This document shows positions 9,714-17,462 of a stretch of DNA of 17,500 bases, in pieces (within the stretch, counting starts at the first letter, position 1; each line of letters opens with the position of its first letter). The notes under the pieces were generated by a model that did not search any database, was not told the DNA's origin, and saw only the letters and a list, made by a program, of their open reading frames with translations. The stretch is from Glandiceps talaboti (taxonomy: Eukaryota > Hemichordata > Enteropneusta > Spengelidae). Both the position numbers and the translations under genes were made by a program. The stretch spans positions 3,904,899-3,922,398 of the forward strand of contig NC_135567.1 in the NCBI RefSeq assembly GCF_964340395.1, given 5' to 3'.

Positions 9714-9875
9714 ATACCAACTTTATTTTTGGTGAAACTTTGTAATTGTATTCACCAACCTACTGTAAAAGATGCACCAAAAACACAAAAAAGGAAATCA
9801 AAACCAAACTTTAAACTTCCAAGTAAGAGGAAGCAAGATGAAAAGATTCCCACAAAGAAAAAAAAGAAAACCTAG
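9714..9875 (+). CDS. In-frame extension with lysine-rich C-terminal tail (after TAG or short intron)
   Basis: Directly after the TAG at 9711-9713 the same frame stays open for 53 codons to a second TAG at 9873-9875. It reads IPTLFLVKLCNCIHQPTVK and then a strongly basic tail: KTQKRKSK, LPSKRKQDEK and a final TKKKKKT. The tail resembles a nuclear localisation or nucleic-acid-binding region. The first TAG is also the end of an acceptor-like stretch (GTATTCCTTTATTTGTAG), so a short phase-0 intron could remove it; many heptads offer phase-0 GT (AAA|GTTGAG), and CAC|GTGGTT lies at 9653/9654. A nonsense mutation or a chance open frame are alternatives. Confidence 0.35.
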   Translation: MPTLFLVKLCNCIHQPTVKDAPKTQKRKSKPNFKLPSKRKQDEKIPTKKKKKT

Positions 9876-9967
9876 GTGATTCTAGTCTCTTTGCTAAGAG
9901 AGAGCTAGCTTATGATGAGCATAGAATCATCTAGAATGGAATGGAGTAGTAGTTCACAAGTGACTTT
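9876..9967. other. Spacer downstream of gene candidate
   Basis: Short unique DNA with no ORF and no clear AATAAA. If the upstream gene is real, the first AATAAA on this strand appears only in the SINE-tail fragment at 10348-10353. Confidence 0.4.
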
Positions 9968-10152
9968 GGCTAAATGTTTAGACTCTAAGCTATCAATTGG
10001 CTAACTGTTTAGACTCTAAGCTATCAATTGGCTAAATGTTTAGACTCTAAGCTATCAATTGGCTAAATGTTTAGACTCTAAGCTATCAATTGGCTAAATG
10101 TTTAGACTCTAAGCTATCAATTGGCTAAATGTTTAGACTCTAAGCTATCAAT
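9968..10152 (+). repeat. 31-bp minisatellite, about six copies
   Basis: Units beginning GGCTAAATGTTTAGACTCTA start at 9968, 9999, 10030, 10061, 10092 and 10123, exactly 31 bp apart. They are almost identical: one C in CTAACTG in the second unit and a truncated last unit. Near-perfect identity implies recent expansion. Confidence 0.97.
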
Positions 10153-10260
10153 GTTTGTTTTTTGTTTGTCAATCCTATTACACATTTGCAGATTGACATC
10201 ATTTCACCCAGGACTTTAAAATGATAGACTCAAAAATTGGACCATTTTCATAGTTCTTTA

Positions 10261-10356
10261 CATAAACACTGAACCCACGAGGGATGGCGCCCTCACTGGA
10301 CTTCTTGGGAGACAAGTGTTTATATGCTTAAAGAACTATCCAGTATAAATAAAGAT
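10261..10356 (+). mobile_element. 3' tail fragment of a SINE (or its partner LINE)
   Basis: GAACCCACGAGGGATGG...CCTCACTGGACTTCTTGGG...AAATAAAGAT is nearly identical to the last part of the full SINE at 14972-15055. Weak similarity extends about 10 bases upstream (CATAAACACTGAACCC versus CATTAACCCATTGAACCC). No tRNA-like head with A or B boxes precedes it. It is either a 5'-truncated SINE or the shared 3' end of the LINE that mobilises the SINE. It ends with AATAAA at 10348-10353. Arms at 10251-10270 and 10315-10338 can pair as an imperfect hairpin. Confidence 0.8.
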
Positions 10357-11023
10357 TAGTATTATCATCAAATCAAAGGAACATTCAGTTAATTTCTGGC
10401 AAACATCTATACAATTTATTTTTTTCTTGTGTGTACATAACAATTCATGGTGTACGCCAAATATATTTACAGCGAAATTTTCACGTTTATTATTTTTTTT
10501 CAAATTTACCAAATGTGACATTATTCATCCAGAATTTTGCTTCCACCAACCAACAATTCTTTCATGCATTGATTAATAGGCTATTCGTCTATCTTTGAAG
10601 TTTCATGCAAATGGAATGAATACAGTCCAGGTTAAATAGGGAAAATTCCAATAACCTGGCGGAAAAGTTACCTACACTGTCAAATAAGTTAAGTCATGAA
10701 TTTGAATATTTCCCATCTTGTGTGCTGTAACAATGGCTTTTGCTTGATACAAAATTATTTACTTTGCTCTCTCTAAATTTTGGCAACTCAATGAGTAATC
10801 TTGTGATTTTCACAGAATCATTTCATTATCACTTGATACGCACATGTAATAAGCGAAGGGCAAAACTTTTTTTTATTTTTTATTTTCATTTAGTATAAGT
10901 AATTCCTATTAGCCCTCTTGTCACTTTGTATCCATTTCCACATTTCTTGTAAATAGTAGTTTTAGTAGTTACATTGTATTACACTATTTCTCGTATCAAG
11001 TATTATAATTTAAATAGTAGGTT
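10357..11023. other. Unique AT-rich sequence without recognisable gene
   Basis: No convincing ORF: the open stretch on the minus strand at 10336-10521 is 61 codons with unremarkable sequence and runs into the SINE tail. The only structure seen is the second copy of the diverged repeat at 10836-10902. Nothing else stands out. Confidence 0.5.
10836..10902 (+). repeat. Diverged dispersed repeat, copy 2 (pairs with 8171-8236)
   Basis: ATACGCACATGTAATAAGCGAAGGG, then T-rich DNA, then CATTTAGTATAAGTAA aligns with 8171-8236 in the same orientation. The last 16 bases differ by one base. Neighbouring sequence does not match, so this looks like an old short dispersed repeat. Confidence 0.45.
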
Positions 11024-11925
11024 GAGAAAGTGCTTTACTTCAGTGTTACTCATTGTAATATGAATGGTATAAACAAGTGTAGCACATAGAGAGCGTGCTT
11101 TACTTCAGTGTTACTCATATGAATGCTATAAACAAGTGTAGCACATAGAGAAAGTGCTTTACTTCAGTGTTACTCGTATGAATGCTATAAACAAGTGTAG
11201 CACATAGAGAAAGTGCTTTACTTCAGTGTTACTCATATGAATGCTATAAACAAGTGTAGCACATAGAGAAAGTGCTTTACTTCAGTGTTACTCGTATGAA
11301 TGCTATAAACAAGTGTAGCACATAGAGAAAGTGCTTTACTTCAGTGTTACTCGTTGTAATATGAATGTTATAAACAAGTGTAGCACATAGAGAGCGTGCT
11401 TTACTTCAGTGTTACTCATATGAATGCTATAAACAAGTGTAGCACATAGAGAAAGTGCTTTACTTCAGTGTTACTCATATGAATGCTATAAACAAGTGTA
11501 GCACATAGAGAAAGTGCTTTACTTCAGTGTTACTCATATGAATGCTATAAACAAGTGAAGCACATAGAGAAAGTGCTTTACTTCAGTGTTACTCGTTCTA
11601 ATATGAATGCTATAAACAAGTGTAGCACATAGAGAAAGTGCTTTACTTCAGTGTTACTCGTAATATGAATGCTATAAATGAGTGTAGCTCATAGAGAGTG
11701 CTTTACTTCAGTGTTACTCGTTGTAATATGAATGCTATAAACAAGTGTAGCACATAAAGAAAGTACTTTACTTCAGTGTTACTCGTTATAATATGAATGC
11801 TATAAAAGAGTGTAGCATATAGAGAAAGTGTTTTACTTCAGTGTTACTCGAAATATAAATGCTATAAATGAGTGTAGCATATAGAGAAAGTGTTTTACAT
11901 CAGTGTTACTTGTTGCAATCTATAA
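11024..11925 (+). repeat. 59-bp minisatellite, about 15 copies
   Basis: Units contain GTGCTTTACTTCAGTGTTACTC, a short variable part, ATGAATGCTATAAACAAGTG and TAGCACATAGAGAAA. The basic spacing is 59 bp (for example 11162, 11221, 11280). A longer form of about 66 bp carries an extra GTTGTAAT-type insert. Units on the right (from about 11690) are more diverged (TATAAATGAGTG, TAGCATATAG), and the last degrades into TGTTGCAATCTATAAATAAACC. No ORF crosses the array. Confidence 0.97.
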
Positions 11926-12518
11926 ATAAACCAATTTCGTAATTTTATGACTTCTCTGAGTTCGGTTTCTACAAGTATAAACAATAAGTTGTCTTAGAAC
12001 TAAAAACAACCGTTTGTTTTCACATTTCCCGCCATGTAAAACATTATCTTTCATATTCAAATCATTTGATTCACTGTGTAGAATTCTCAATAAAGTTAGT
12101 TTCATCAATCAAAAGTGCAATAAAAATATCGGAGATGTCAGTATTGTTTGGGGTCATGTCCGCATTCTCCAATAAACATGGCTGCCAATCGTTGACACAT
12201 TAGAAGTCTCTCTACACTGTTGAAGGATAAAATTCACTTTGAAATTAAATTTTGTTGAAAATATGAGTTCACAAACGGGTTAACAAACAATATCAACAGT
12301 TATGTATCGAATACATCATTTTTTAATAGTTTCAAAAAAAGAGGACTTACAACATTATACAATTCTTGTTATTGCTCTGTTTGTTTTCCTTTGACACCTT
12401 TAACCTTTGAAAATTGTCATTGTTCCATTAGTAATGTACCGAAAGGCCAGTAGCCTAGCTTGTACACTGGAATAAATGTATTATTATCATAATTACAAAT
12501 TATAAATGTTATTCGTCT
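11926..12518. other. Unique sequence without recognisable gene
   Basis: Nothing is recognisable. A 62-codon open stretch on the minus strand (11920-12108) contains ordinary mixed residues, overlaps the edge of the minisatellite and has no supporting signals. AATAAA-like strings occur but this is AT-rich DNA. Confidence 0.5.
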
Positions 12519-13135
12519 ATTATTAGTCCCCGCCGGACGAAGTCCGGGGCGGGATTGTGTTCCGTCTGTCCGTCTGTCCGTCTAACCGCAGCCGTTTCTT
12601 GGAGATGCCTGGGCCGATTTTTTTCAAACTTGGTACAGGGGCAACATACAATGGCATACATGCACGTCAATTTGTTTCATGATACGATCCAATATGGCCG
12701 CCTAGCAGCCATTTTGTTTGCAAATTTTCCCTGTCTTCAGCCATAACTCAGACATGCTTGAACAGATCTCATTCAAAGTTGGTAAGTGTTCTATGACATA
12801 CATGTGCATATTCATTGTTGTCATGATACGATCCAATATGGCCGCCTAGCAGCCATTTTGTTTGTGAATTTTCCATGTCCAAAGCCATAACTCAGACATG
12901 CATGAACAGATCTCATTCAAAGTTGGTATTAGGACAGTGTTCTATGACATACATGTGCATATCCATTTTCATTGTGATACGATCCAATATGGCTGCCTGG
13001 CAGCCATTTTGTTTGCGATTTTTCTATATCCAAAGCCATAACTCAGACATGCTTGAACAGATCTCATCCAAAGTTGGTATTAGGACAGTGTTCTATGACA
13101 TACATGTGCATATCCATGTTTGTCGTGATACGATT
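12519..13135 (+). mobile_element. Dispersed non-autonomous repeat with hairpin head and 151-bp internal units
   Basis: It begins TATTAGTCCCCGCCGGACG with a GC-rich hairpin at 12528-12553 (core CCGGAC-GAA-GTCCGG), then GTTCCGTCTGTCCGTCTGTC, in sharp contrast to the AT-rich surroundings. The body consists of about four related units: GATACGATCC recurs at 12681, 12825, 12976 and (as GATACGATTCC) 13127, spaced 144, 151 and 151. Shared phrases are CCATAACTCAGACATGC, GAACAGATCTCAT, GTGTTCTATGACATACATG and AATATGGCCGCCTAGCAGCC. The first unit (12601-12680) is the most diverged. I believe repeats with this opening are common in mollusc genomes. The tandem core recalls the bivalve 'pearl' elements and Helitron-like non-autonomous elements, but no clear termini are seen. 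Short ORFs here are not coding. Confidence 0.75.
12528..12553 (+). other. GC-rich hairpin at head of the dispersed repeat
   Basis: CCGGAC (12533-12538) pairs perfectly with GTCCGG (12542-12547) across a GAA loop. The flanks CCCCG and GGCGGG can extend the stem with a bulge. Confidence 0.8.
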
Positions 13136-13385
13136 CCCCATACCCGACCCATCCTTTTATTGTAAAAAATGTAGGCATGTTCCATGTCCAACAAGCAGAC
13201 ACAACATATCTAAGTCTGTTTGATTTAGGTTCACAAGTGTTGTCGTGTGATCAGAGTAGTGATAATTCCTTCCCATTCTCAATGACTTGTTTGTGTTGTT
13301 ATCTAATGTTATATCGTTTTTATGTTTATGTTTATGTTCAGATTGTTTATTTATAACGATAGTTACATAGCCATTATCAAAACAT
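13136..13385. other. Unique spacer
   Basis: No gene or repeat is recognised. A T-rich motif, TTTATGTTTATGTTTATG, occurs near 13318. Minus-strand open frames run into the microsatellite and are not credible. Confidence 0.5.
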
Positions 13386-13544
13386 CTACATACATACATA
13401 CATACATGTACATACATACTTACATACTACATGTACAAACATACATACATACATACATACATACATACATACATACATACATACATACATACTTCATGTA
13501 CATACATACATACATACATACATACATACATACATACATACATA

Positions 13545-13618
<74 letters not shown>

Positions 13619-13644
13619 TACATACATACATACATATATACATA
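13386..13644 (+). repeat. Compound microsatellite (ACAT)n-(CGCA)n-(CA)n-(CATA)n
   Basis: (ACAT)n with short interruptions containing CATGTACA extends to about 13543. (CGCA)n follows to about 13584, a pure (CA)n to about 13613, then (CATA)n to about 13636. All apparent ORFs over it on both strands are repeat artefacts (Thr/His/Tyr/Ile or Cys/Val/Met runs). Confidence 0.98.
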
Positions 13645-13815
13645 ACCAAATATAAAACATCCCTTTGGAGCTTAATATGTTAAGATATAGTTCATAGCCA
13701 TGTCAGCATGGTTGTTAAAGTAATCAGAAAAAATATTTACATCTTAATTTATTTCAAACTATTGTCCTAGTACAGCTGGCGTCTTCTATTGCCATTTACA
13801 TTTTATAGTCAGTGA

Positions 13816-13906
13816 GTAGGTAGTCTCCGTTACCCAGATTCTTAGAACTGGGTCTCTTCTATAACACCCCCCACACAATAGGAAAAACCACATTTCAACT
13901 AACCCG
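13816..13906 (+). repeat. Diverged inverted repeat, left arm
   Basis: TAGGTAGTCTCCGTTACCC and following bases match the reverse complement of 14126-14216: identical GTTACCCAGATTCT (13829-13842 versus 14190-14203), CTCTTCTA, and ACCACATTTCAAC versus ACCACATTCCAAC in the same order and spacing. The rest is only moderately similar. The family is unknown. Confidence 0.6.
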
Positions 13907-14036
13907 TACCAGAAATCACACTACATTTCTTCCAAGTCACAAAAACTGAACTTGCGAAGCTGTTTGTTGTAATTAAAATGTATCACTCGCTTGAGAAGTG
14001 ATAATTTGTCGTGAAGGTACCTAAATTGGTCAGCCT

Positions 14037-14097
14037 GTAGTGTTTGACATGAAGTATTTCACAGCATGCAGTGTTGACGTGAAGTATTTCACAGCAG
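14037..14097 (+). repeat. 30-bp short tandem duplication
   Basis: GTAGTGTTTGACATGAAGT... is followed by GCAGTGTTGACGTGAAGT..., both running into ATTTCACAGCA. GAAGTATTTC starts at 14051 and 14081. Confidence 0.8.
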
Positions 14098-14125
14098 CCT
14101 GCACTACTCTCGGAGATATATCCAG

Positions 14126-14216
14126 CGCAGAGTCGTTGGAATGTGGTTTCCCTAGGCTCGGATGATATCGTAGAAGAGCCCCGGCGGTGAGAATCTGGGT
14201 AACCGAAACGAACCTA
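14126..14216 (-). repeat. Diverged inverted repeat, right arm
   Basis: Reverse-complement partner of 13816-13906 (see there), separated from it by about 220 bases. On this strand the frame reads SVTQILTAGALL; the left arm on the plus strand reads SVTQILRTGSLL before a stop. This hints at a decayed coding fragment or a paired element, but no larger protein is recognised. Confidence 0.6.
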
Positions 14217-14544
14217 GTGAATAATATACACCTCAAACATCACGTGACTTGACCGCCGCTCCACCCGCATCGATCAGCAGCGTGTAACCCCCGTATACAC
14301 GTAAATACACGTAGGTATATGTAAATACGACACACCTTCAGTGGTTTCAATGCACTGTATCGGAAGGTGAGTAAATGTTGTATTTGTATATGTAATCAAC
14401 TCTTGTACGAATAGATCCAGATGGACAACAATCTGAAATATGTACTACCAAACCAGGGTGACTATAGAGTTTCAATTATTCCATAATGTTTTTTGACGTC
14501 TCACACAAGTTTTTTGTTACAAACGTAACAAAATACCGACACTG

Positions 14545-14547
<3 letters not shown>
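14217..14547. other. Unique sequence, nothing recognised
   Basis: Slightly more GC-rich at the left (CACGTGACTTGACCGCCGCT) with short ACACGTA repeats near 14300. No ORF or RNA gene is supported. Confidence 0.5.

Positions 14548-14604
<57 letters not shown>
14548..14604 (+). repeat. (CA)n microsatellite
   Basis: An uninterrupted CA run of about 28 units. Confidence 0.98.
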
Positions 14605-14608
<4 letters not shown>

Positions 14609-14812
14609 ATGATGCATACATTTTATCTGACTGTGAGCACAAATCAATTTTGCTGTCATATCAAACAAGGAACGTTCAAACACAAAATTGTTTACTAGAG
14701 TTCACTTCGTGATAATGTAAAATGTCCTGTGCCTGCGGGCTATAAGTGCCTGGATTTTGTATATATAGTTCGTGACACATAATGTCGTGCGAGAGGTAGT
14801 AAGGGTTGTCGG

Positions 14813-14876
14813 TGGCTGAGTGGTTAACCCACTTGCCTCTTACCACTGCAGTCGGGGTTCGAACCGATTAAGGGCT
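14813..14876 (+). promoter_or_regulatory. Internal RNA polymerase III promoter (A and B boxes) of the SINE
   Basis: TGGCTGAGTGG fits the A-box consensus TRGCNNAGYGG, and GGTTCGAACCG fits the B-box consensus GGTTCGANNCC. The spacing of about 43 bases between the boxes suits a tRNA-type promoter with a slightly long variable region, as in Leu/Ser-type tRNAs. Confidence 0.85.
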
Positions 14877-15046
14877 CGATTAAATTTACCACGCTGTAAG
14901 TAAGAAGAGTGTTGTTCAGTTTGACTCTACAACGCAGGTTATACTCCGGTTTCCTCCTGCATTAACCCATTGAACCCATGAGGTATGGCCCTCACTGGAC
15001 TTCTTGGGAGACAAGTGTTTATATGCTTAAAGAACTATCCAGTATA

Positions 15047-15089
15047 AATAAAGATAATAATAATAATTATTATTATTATTATTATTATA
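15047..15089 (+). repeat. (ATA)n(ATT)n tail of the SINE
   Basis: ATAATAATAATA switches to ATTATTATT, so the two halves are complementary and can fold back. It follows AATAAAG directly. Confidence 0.9.
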
Positions 15090-16740
15090 CCACCTAATTG
15101 AAACTCCAAAGTCTTTCTGTTGGGTGATAATTGTTGTCAGGATGGTCGCATGGAGAATGACCGGCTATAAATGTACAGATTGAGGATTGGAACCTACATC
15201 GCTGCTGCTATTTGTTTGTTTAAAGGTTAAAGTATCGGGCAAGATTTGATTTATGGTTGTGTCCACACTTTTGGTATAAAGGATAAACTGAACAAAGTCA
15301 GTGATATGTTAACATAGGCTAAATGGATTGTATGATACCCGGTAAAATTAGGACGTAGGAAAGGATCGTAATCTATGAAAAGTACGTGTCAGGGGTAATA
15401 ATTGTAAAGTACTTTTATCACAGTATGGGAAAGTACTATTATAAAAACTCACATTATCATTATTATAACTTCTGACTAGCGATGTACCTGTAAACAAACA
15501 CCATGTTACAATGATGGGACAAACTTTTATTGATAGCGGAAGGAAGTGGAATTTGTACAATACGGACCAACAGTACTGATCTATTTGGTGGCTGTGGGTT
15601 TTGCGGTTGTCGATGTTACAGACGTTTGGTATTTTTCTCCATGTATGACTAGTTTTTCTATGCAATACATAATTTTATTTTTATTTCATGTTCAAACACG
15701 TTTTTGTTGAATTCTTTTTAGATAGAGACATATACATCACGTGATTAATTGCAAAATTTAGATGTTATTCCCCAATATGTTTCTTTCCAAGTAAAATATG
15801 AGTGACCTAAGGGGTCTTTGTCACTACGAGTCGCTAGACGAGAAGTAACAACCCGAGTATTTTTCAGCTGAATGAAGAAAAATATTAGAGAATAAGTTAT
15901 ATCAGCACCAGTGATATCAAAGAAAAATCAGGGAAAGTAATGGTAATTTTGAACACTTTGACTCATATTTCGAACACAGCAGAACCAGTGATGGAGACGC
16001 ACGTTGTTGTAGTGACGTAGAATGACCAGAGCATATATCATGTATATCATGTATATTCCATATATTTTGTCCAATTTGGCTCATGCATGGTATAAGTAGT
16101 ATATTTATTTATTTGTAAGAGGCCGCATATTTGACATAACTTGTTGAAACATGCCTACGCATCAGTACTCACTGGCAGAACTCTGGTATAAGCAAGTATA
16201 TTTTTAGTCATGTGACATTTCAAACAACTCATATTGCTATAATACCAGATGCTACATTAATATAATGGCTGGTATCTTCACAAACGAATTAGCTTTCTTT
16301 AAGTGTTTCCTACCTAAGACAGGCTACTCGTTTCCCCCAAGACTTCTGTAATTGTATTTTGATGTGGTGTAATTACAAGAATGAAATGAATTGACATCTA
16401 CTATCTTCTGTACACAGTTACCTTATAAATTCAACTTTATAACAAAATAGACCAAAGAAACTTTCTCAAGACAACGAAAATATGAATAAATTATCATTAA
16501 TTTATATTTTGGCGGCTTTAAAATGGTTGAACGTTTTACGAGATTACACGTTACTTAGAACCTTATTGACAACTGTGCAGGACTGGAAGTATGCATGATG
16601 ACATCAATTCAGGAATGTTTCGACATGTTTTATGCAAATATTGTAAGCTAATGTGTTATTTTTGTCATGTATTGATGGATTGAAATCTATAAAAAATGAG
16701 AATTACAAAGAAAACACTGCTATCGTAACCAGCGTGTCAT
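15090..16740. other. Long unique region without recognisable gene
   Basis: About 1.65 kb in which I see no convincing gene. The longest open stretch (15348-15665, minus) has no ATG at its start and no recognisable motif. A weak direct repeat (TGGTATAAGTAGTATATTT near 16088 and TGGTATAAGCAAGTATATTT near 16184) and short AT-rich dyads are present. Splice-like and AATAAA-like strings occur as expected by chance. Confidence 0.5.
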
Positions 16741-16805
16741 TTTTTGTTTGTTTTGTTTTGTTTTGTTTGTTTTGTTTTGTTTTGTTTTGTTTTGTTTTGT
16801 TTTGT
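16741..16805 (+). repeat. (TTTTG)n microsatellite
   Basis: TTTTG units with two TTTG interruptions over about 65 bases. The Phe/Cys/Leu/Val-rich open frame across it is an artefact. Confidence 0.97.
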
Positions 16806-16911
16806 CTCGATAAAAATAGTCACCCCAGGCGACACAACAAAATTACTAAAACATTCAAATGGATCTGAAAATGAAAGAAAATGAGAAAAGGCGAAGTGTC
16901 TTTGGTATTAA

Positions 16912-17003
16912 AGTGGTAATATCGATGAGGATTTGGTATATATTTTGGATTTTGGATTTACAAAACAATTTTATCATGGCTTCCTCCTTTAGAAATCAAT
17001 GTG
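16912..17003 (+). repeat. Left terminal inverted repeat of the MITE-like element
   Basis: Aligns as reverse complement to about 17370-17462 with small indels in the GGTATATATTTTGG part and identity across 16962-16985. Confidence 0.85.
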
Positions 17004-17007
17004 TAAC

Positions 17008-17295
17008 AATATATACCAAGTCCTTGTTTGTAAAATAACAATATATACCAAGTCCTTGTTTGTAAAATAACAATATATACCAAGTCCTTGTTTATAAAAT
17101 AACAATATATACCAAGTCCTTGTTTGTAACTCAATAATATATACCAAGTCCTTGTTTGTAAAATAACAATATATACCAAGTCCTTGTTTATAAAATAACA
17201 ATATATACCAAGTCCTTGTTTGTAACTCAACAATATATACCAAGTCCTTGTTTGTAAAATAACAATTTATACCAAGTCCTTGTTCGTAAAATAAC
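17008..17295 (+). repeat. 32-bp tandem array inside the MITE (nine units)
   Basis: Units starting AATATATACCAAGTCCTTGT lie at 17008, 17040, 17072, 17104, 17136, 17168, 17200, 17232 and 17264, exactly 32 bp apart. The unit ends vary in a set order: TTTGTAAAATAAC, TTTATAAAATAAC, TTTGTAACTCAA. Open frames on the minus strand (Tyr/Ile/Leu/Thr-rich) are by-products of the repeat. Confidence 0.97.
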
Positions 17296-17369
17296 TCAAT
17301 AATTAATTGAAAATGATTGATGAACGTGAAAAATGGTTGTTATTGTTACTGATTTAGTCAATGTTGTTT

Positions 17370-17462
17370 TACATTAATTTTTCAAGTAGGAAGCCATGAT
17401 AAAATTGTTTTATAAATTAAAAATCCAAAATAAAATACCATATTCTCATCCATATGGCCACT
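17370..17462 (-). repeat. Right terminal inverted repeat of the MITE-like element
   Basis: Reverse-complement partner of 16912-17003. Its outer end reads CATATGGCCACT followed by TTAATAATAA. Confidence 0.85.

Larger units (their letters stand above)
14805..15089 (+). mobile_element. tRNA-derived SINE, apparently full length
   Basis: The head (from GTTGTCGGTGGCTGAGTGG) resembles a tRNA gene with a Pol III A box (TGGCTGAGTGG, 14813-14823) and B box (GGTTCGAACCG, 14866-14876). It is followed by a body with ACAACGCAGGTTATACTCCG and TTTCCTCCTGC, then a 3' region (14972-15055) shared with 10261-10356. It ends in AATAAAG and an (ATA)n/(ATT)n tract to 15089. The TACTCCGGTTTCCTCC wording recalls the central domain of the Meta-SINE superfamily known in molluscs; this is from memory. 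No clear target-site duplication was found. Length is about 285 bp. It would need a LINE in trans to move. Confidence 0.88.
16912..17462. mobile_element. MITE-like element with long inverted ends and tandem core
   Basis: The left end (AGTGGTAATATCGATGAGG..., 16912 to about 17003) and the right end (about 17370-17462) are inverted copies over about 92 bp. They include a perfect 24-base match (16962-16985 with 17388-17411) and matching outer parts (TATTAAAGTGG and GATGAG on each side). The sequence TTAA flanks both ends (16908-16911 and 17463-17466), compatible with a TTAA target duplication; since the match extends to TATTAAAGTGG, a TA duplication with longer termini is also possible. The centre is a 32-bp tandem array. 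There is no transposase, so it would depend on an enzyme in trans. The superfamily is not determined; piggyBac-like or Tc1/mariner-like are options. Confidence 0.85.

Noticed and set aside
9319-9735. 138-codon Leu/Ser/His-rich plus-strand frame
   Set aside because: Same minisatellite read in another frame; it contains little but the repeat.
11920-12108. 62-codon minus-strand open frame
   Set aside because: Short, no motifs, overlaps the minisatellite edge.
13322-13660. Several ORFs on both strands rich in Thr/His/Ile/Tyr or Cys/Val/Met
   Set aside because: Translations of the compound microsatellite.
14030-14236. 68-codon minus-strand open frame
   Set aside because: No ATG start and no gene signals; only its SVTQIL part, shared with the inverted partner, is of interest and is reported separately.
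14805-14880. Functional tRNA gene
   Set aside because: A and B boxes are present but no complete cloverleaf was found, and the sequence runs straight into a SINE body with a tail shared by a second copy.
15348-15665. 105-codon minus-strand open frame
   Set aside because: Starts at a non-ATG codon, has no recognisable motif, and such a length is not surprising in 17.5 kb of DNA.
16088-16207. Direct repeat TGGTATAAG...GTATATTT as possible solo element ends
   Set aside because: About 20 AT-rich bases with indels about 96 bp apart; too weak to separate from chance.
16958-17243. Tyr/Ile/Leu-rich minus-strand ORFs
   Set aside because: Translations of the 32-bp tandem array inside the MITE-like element.
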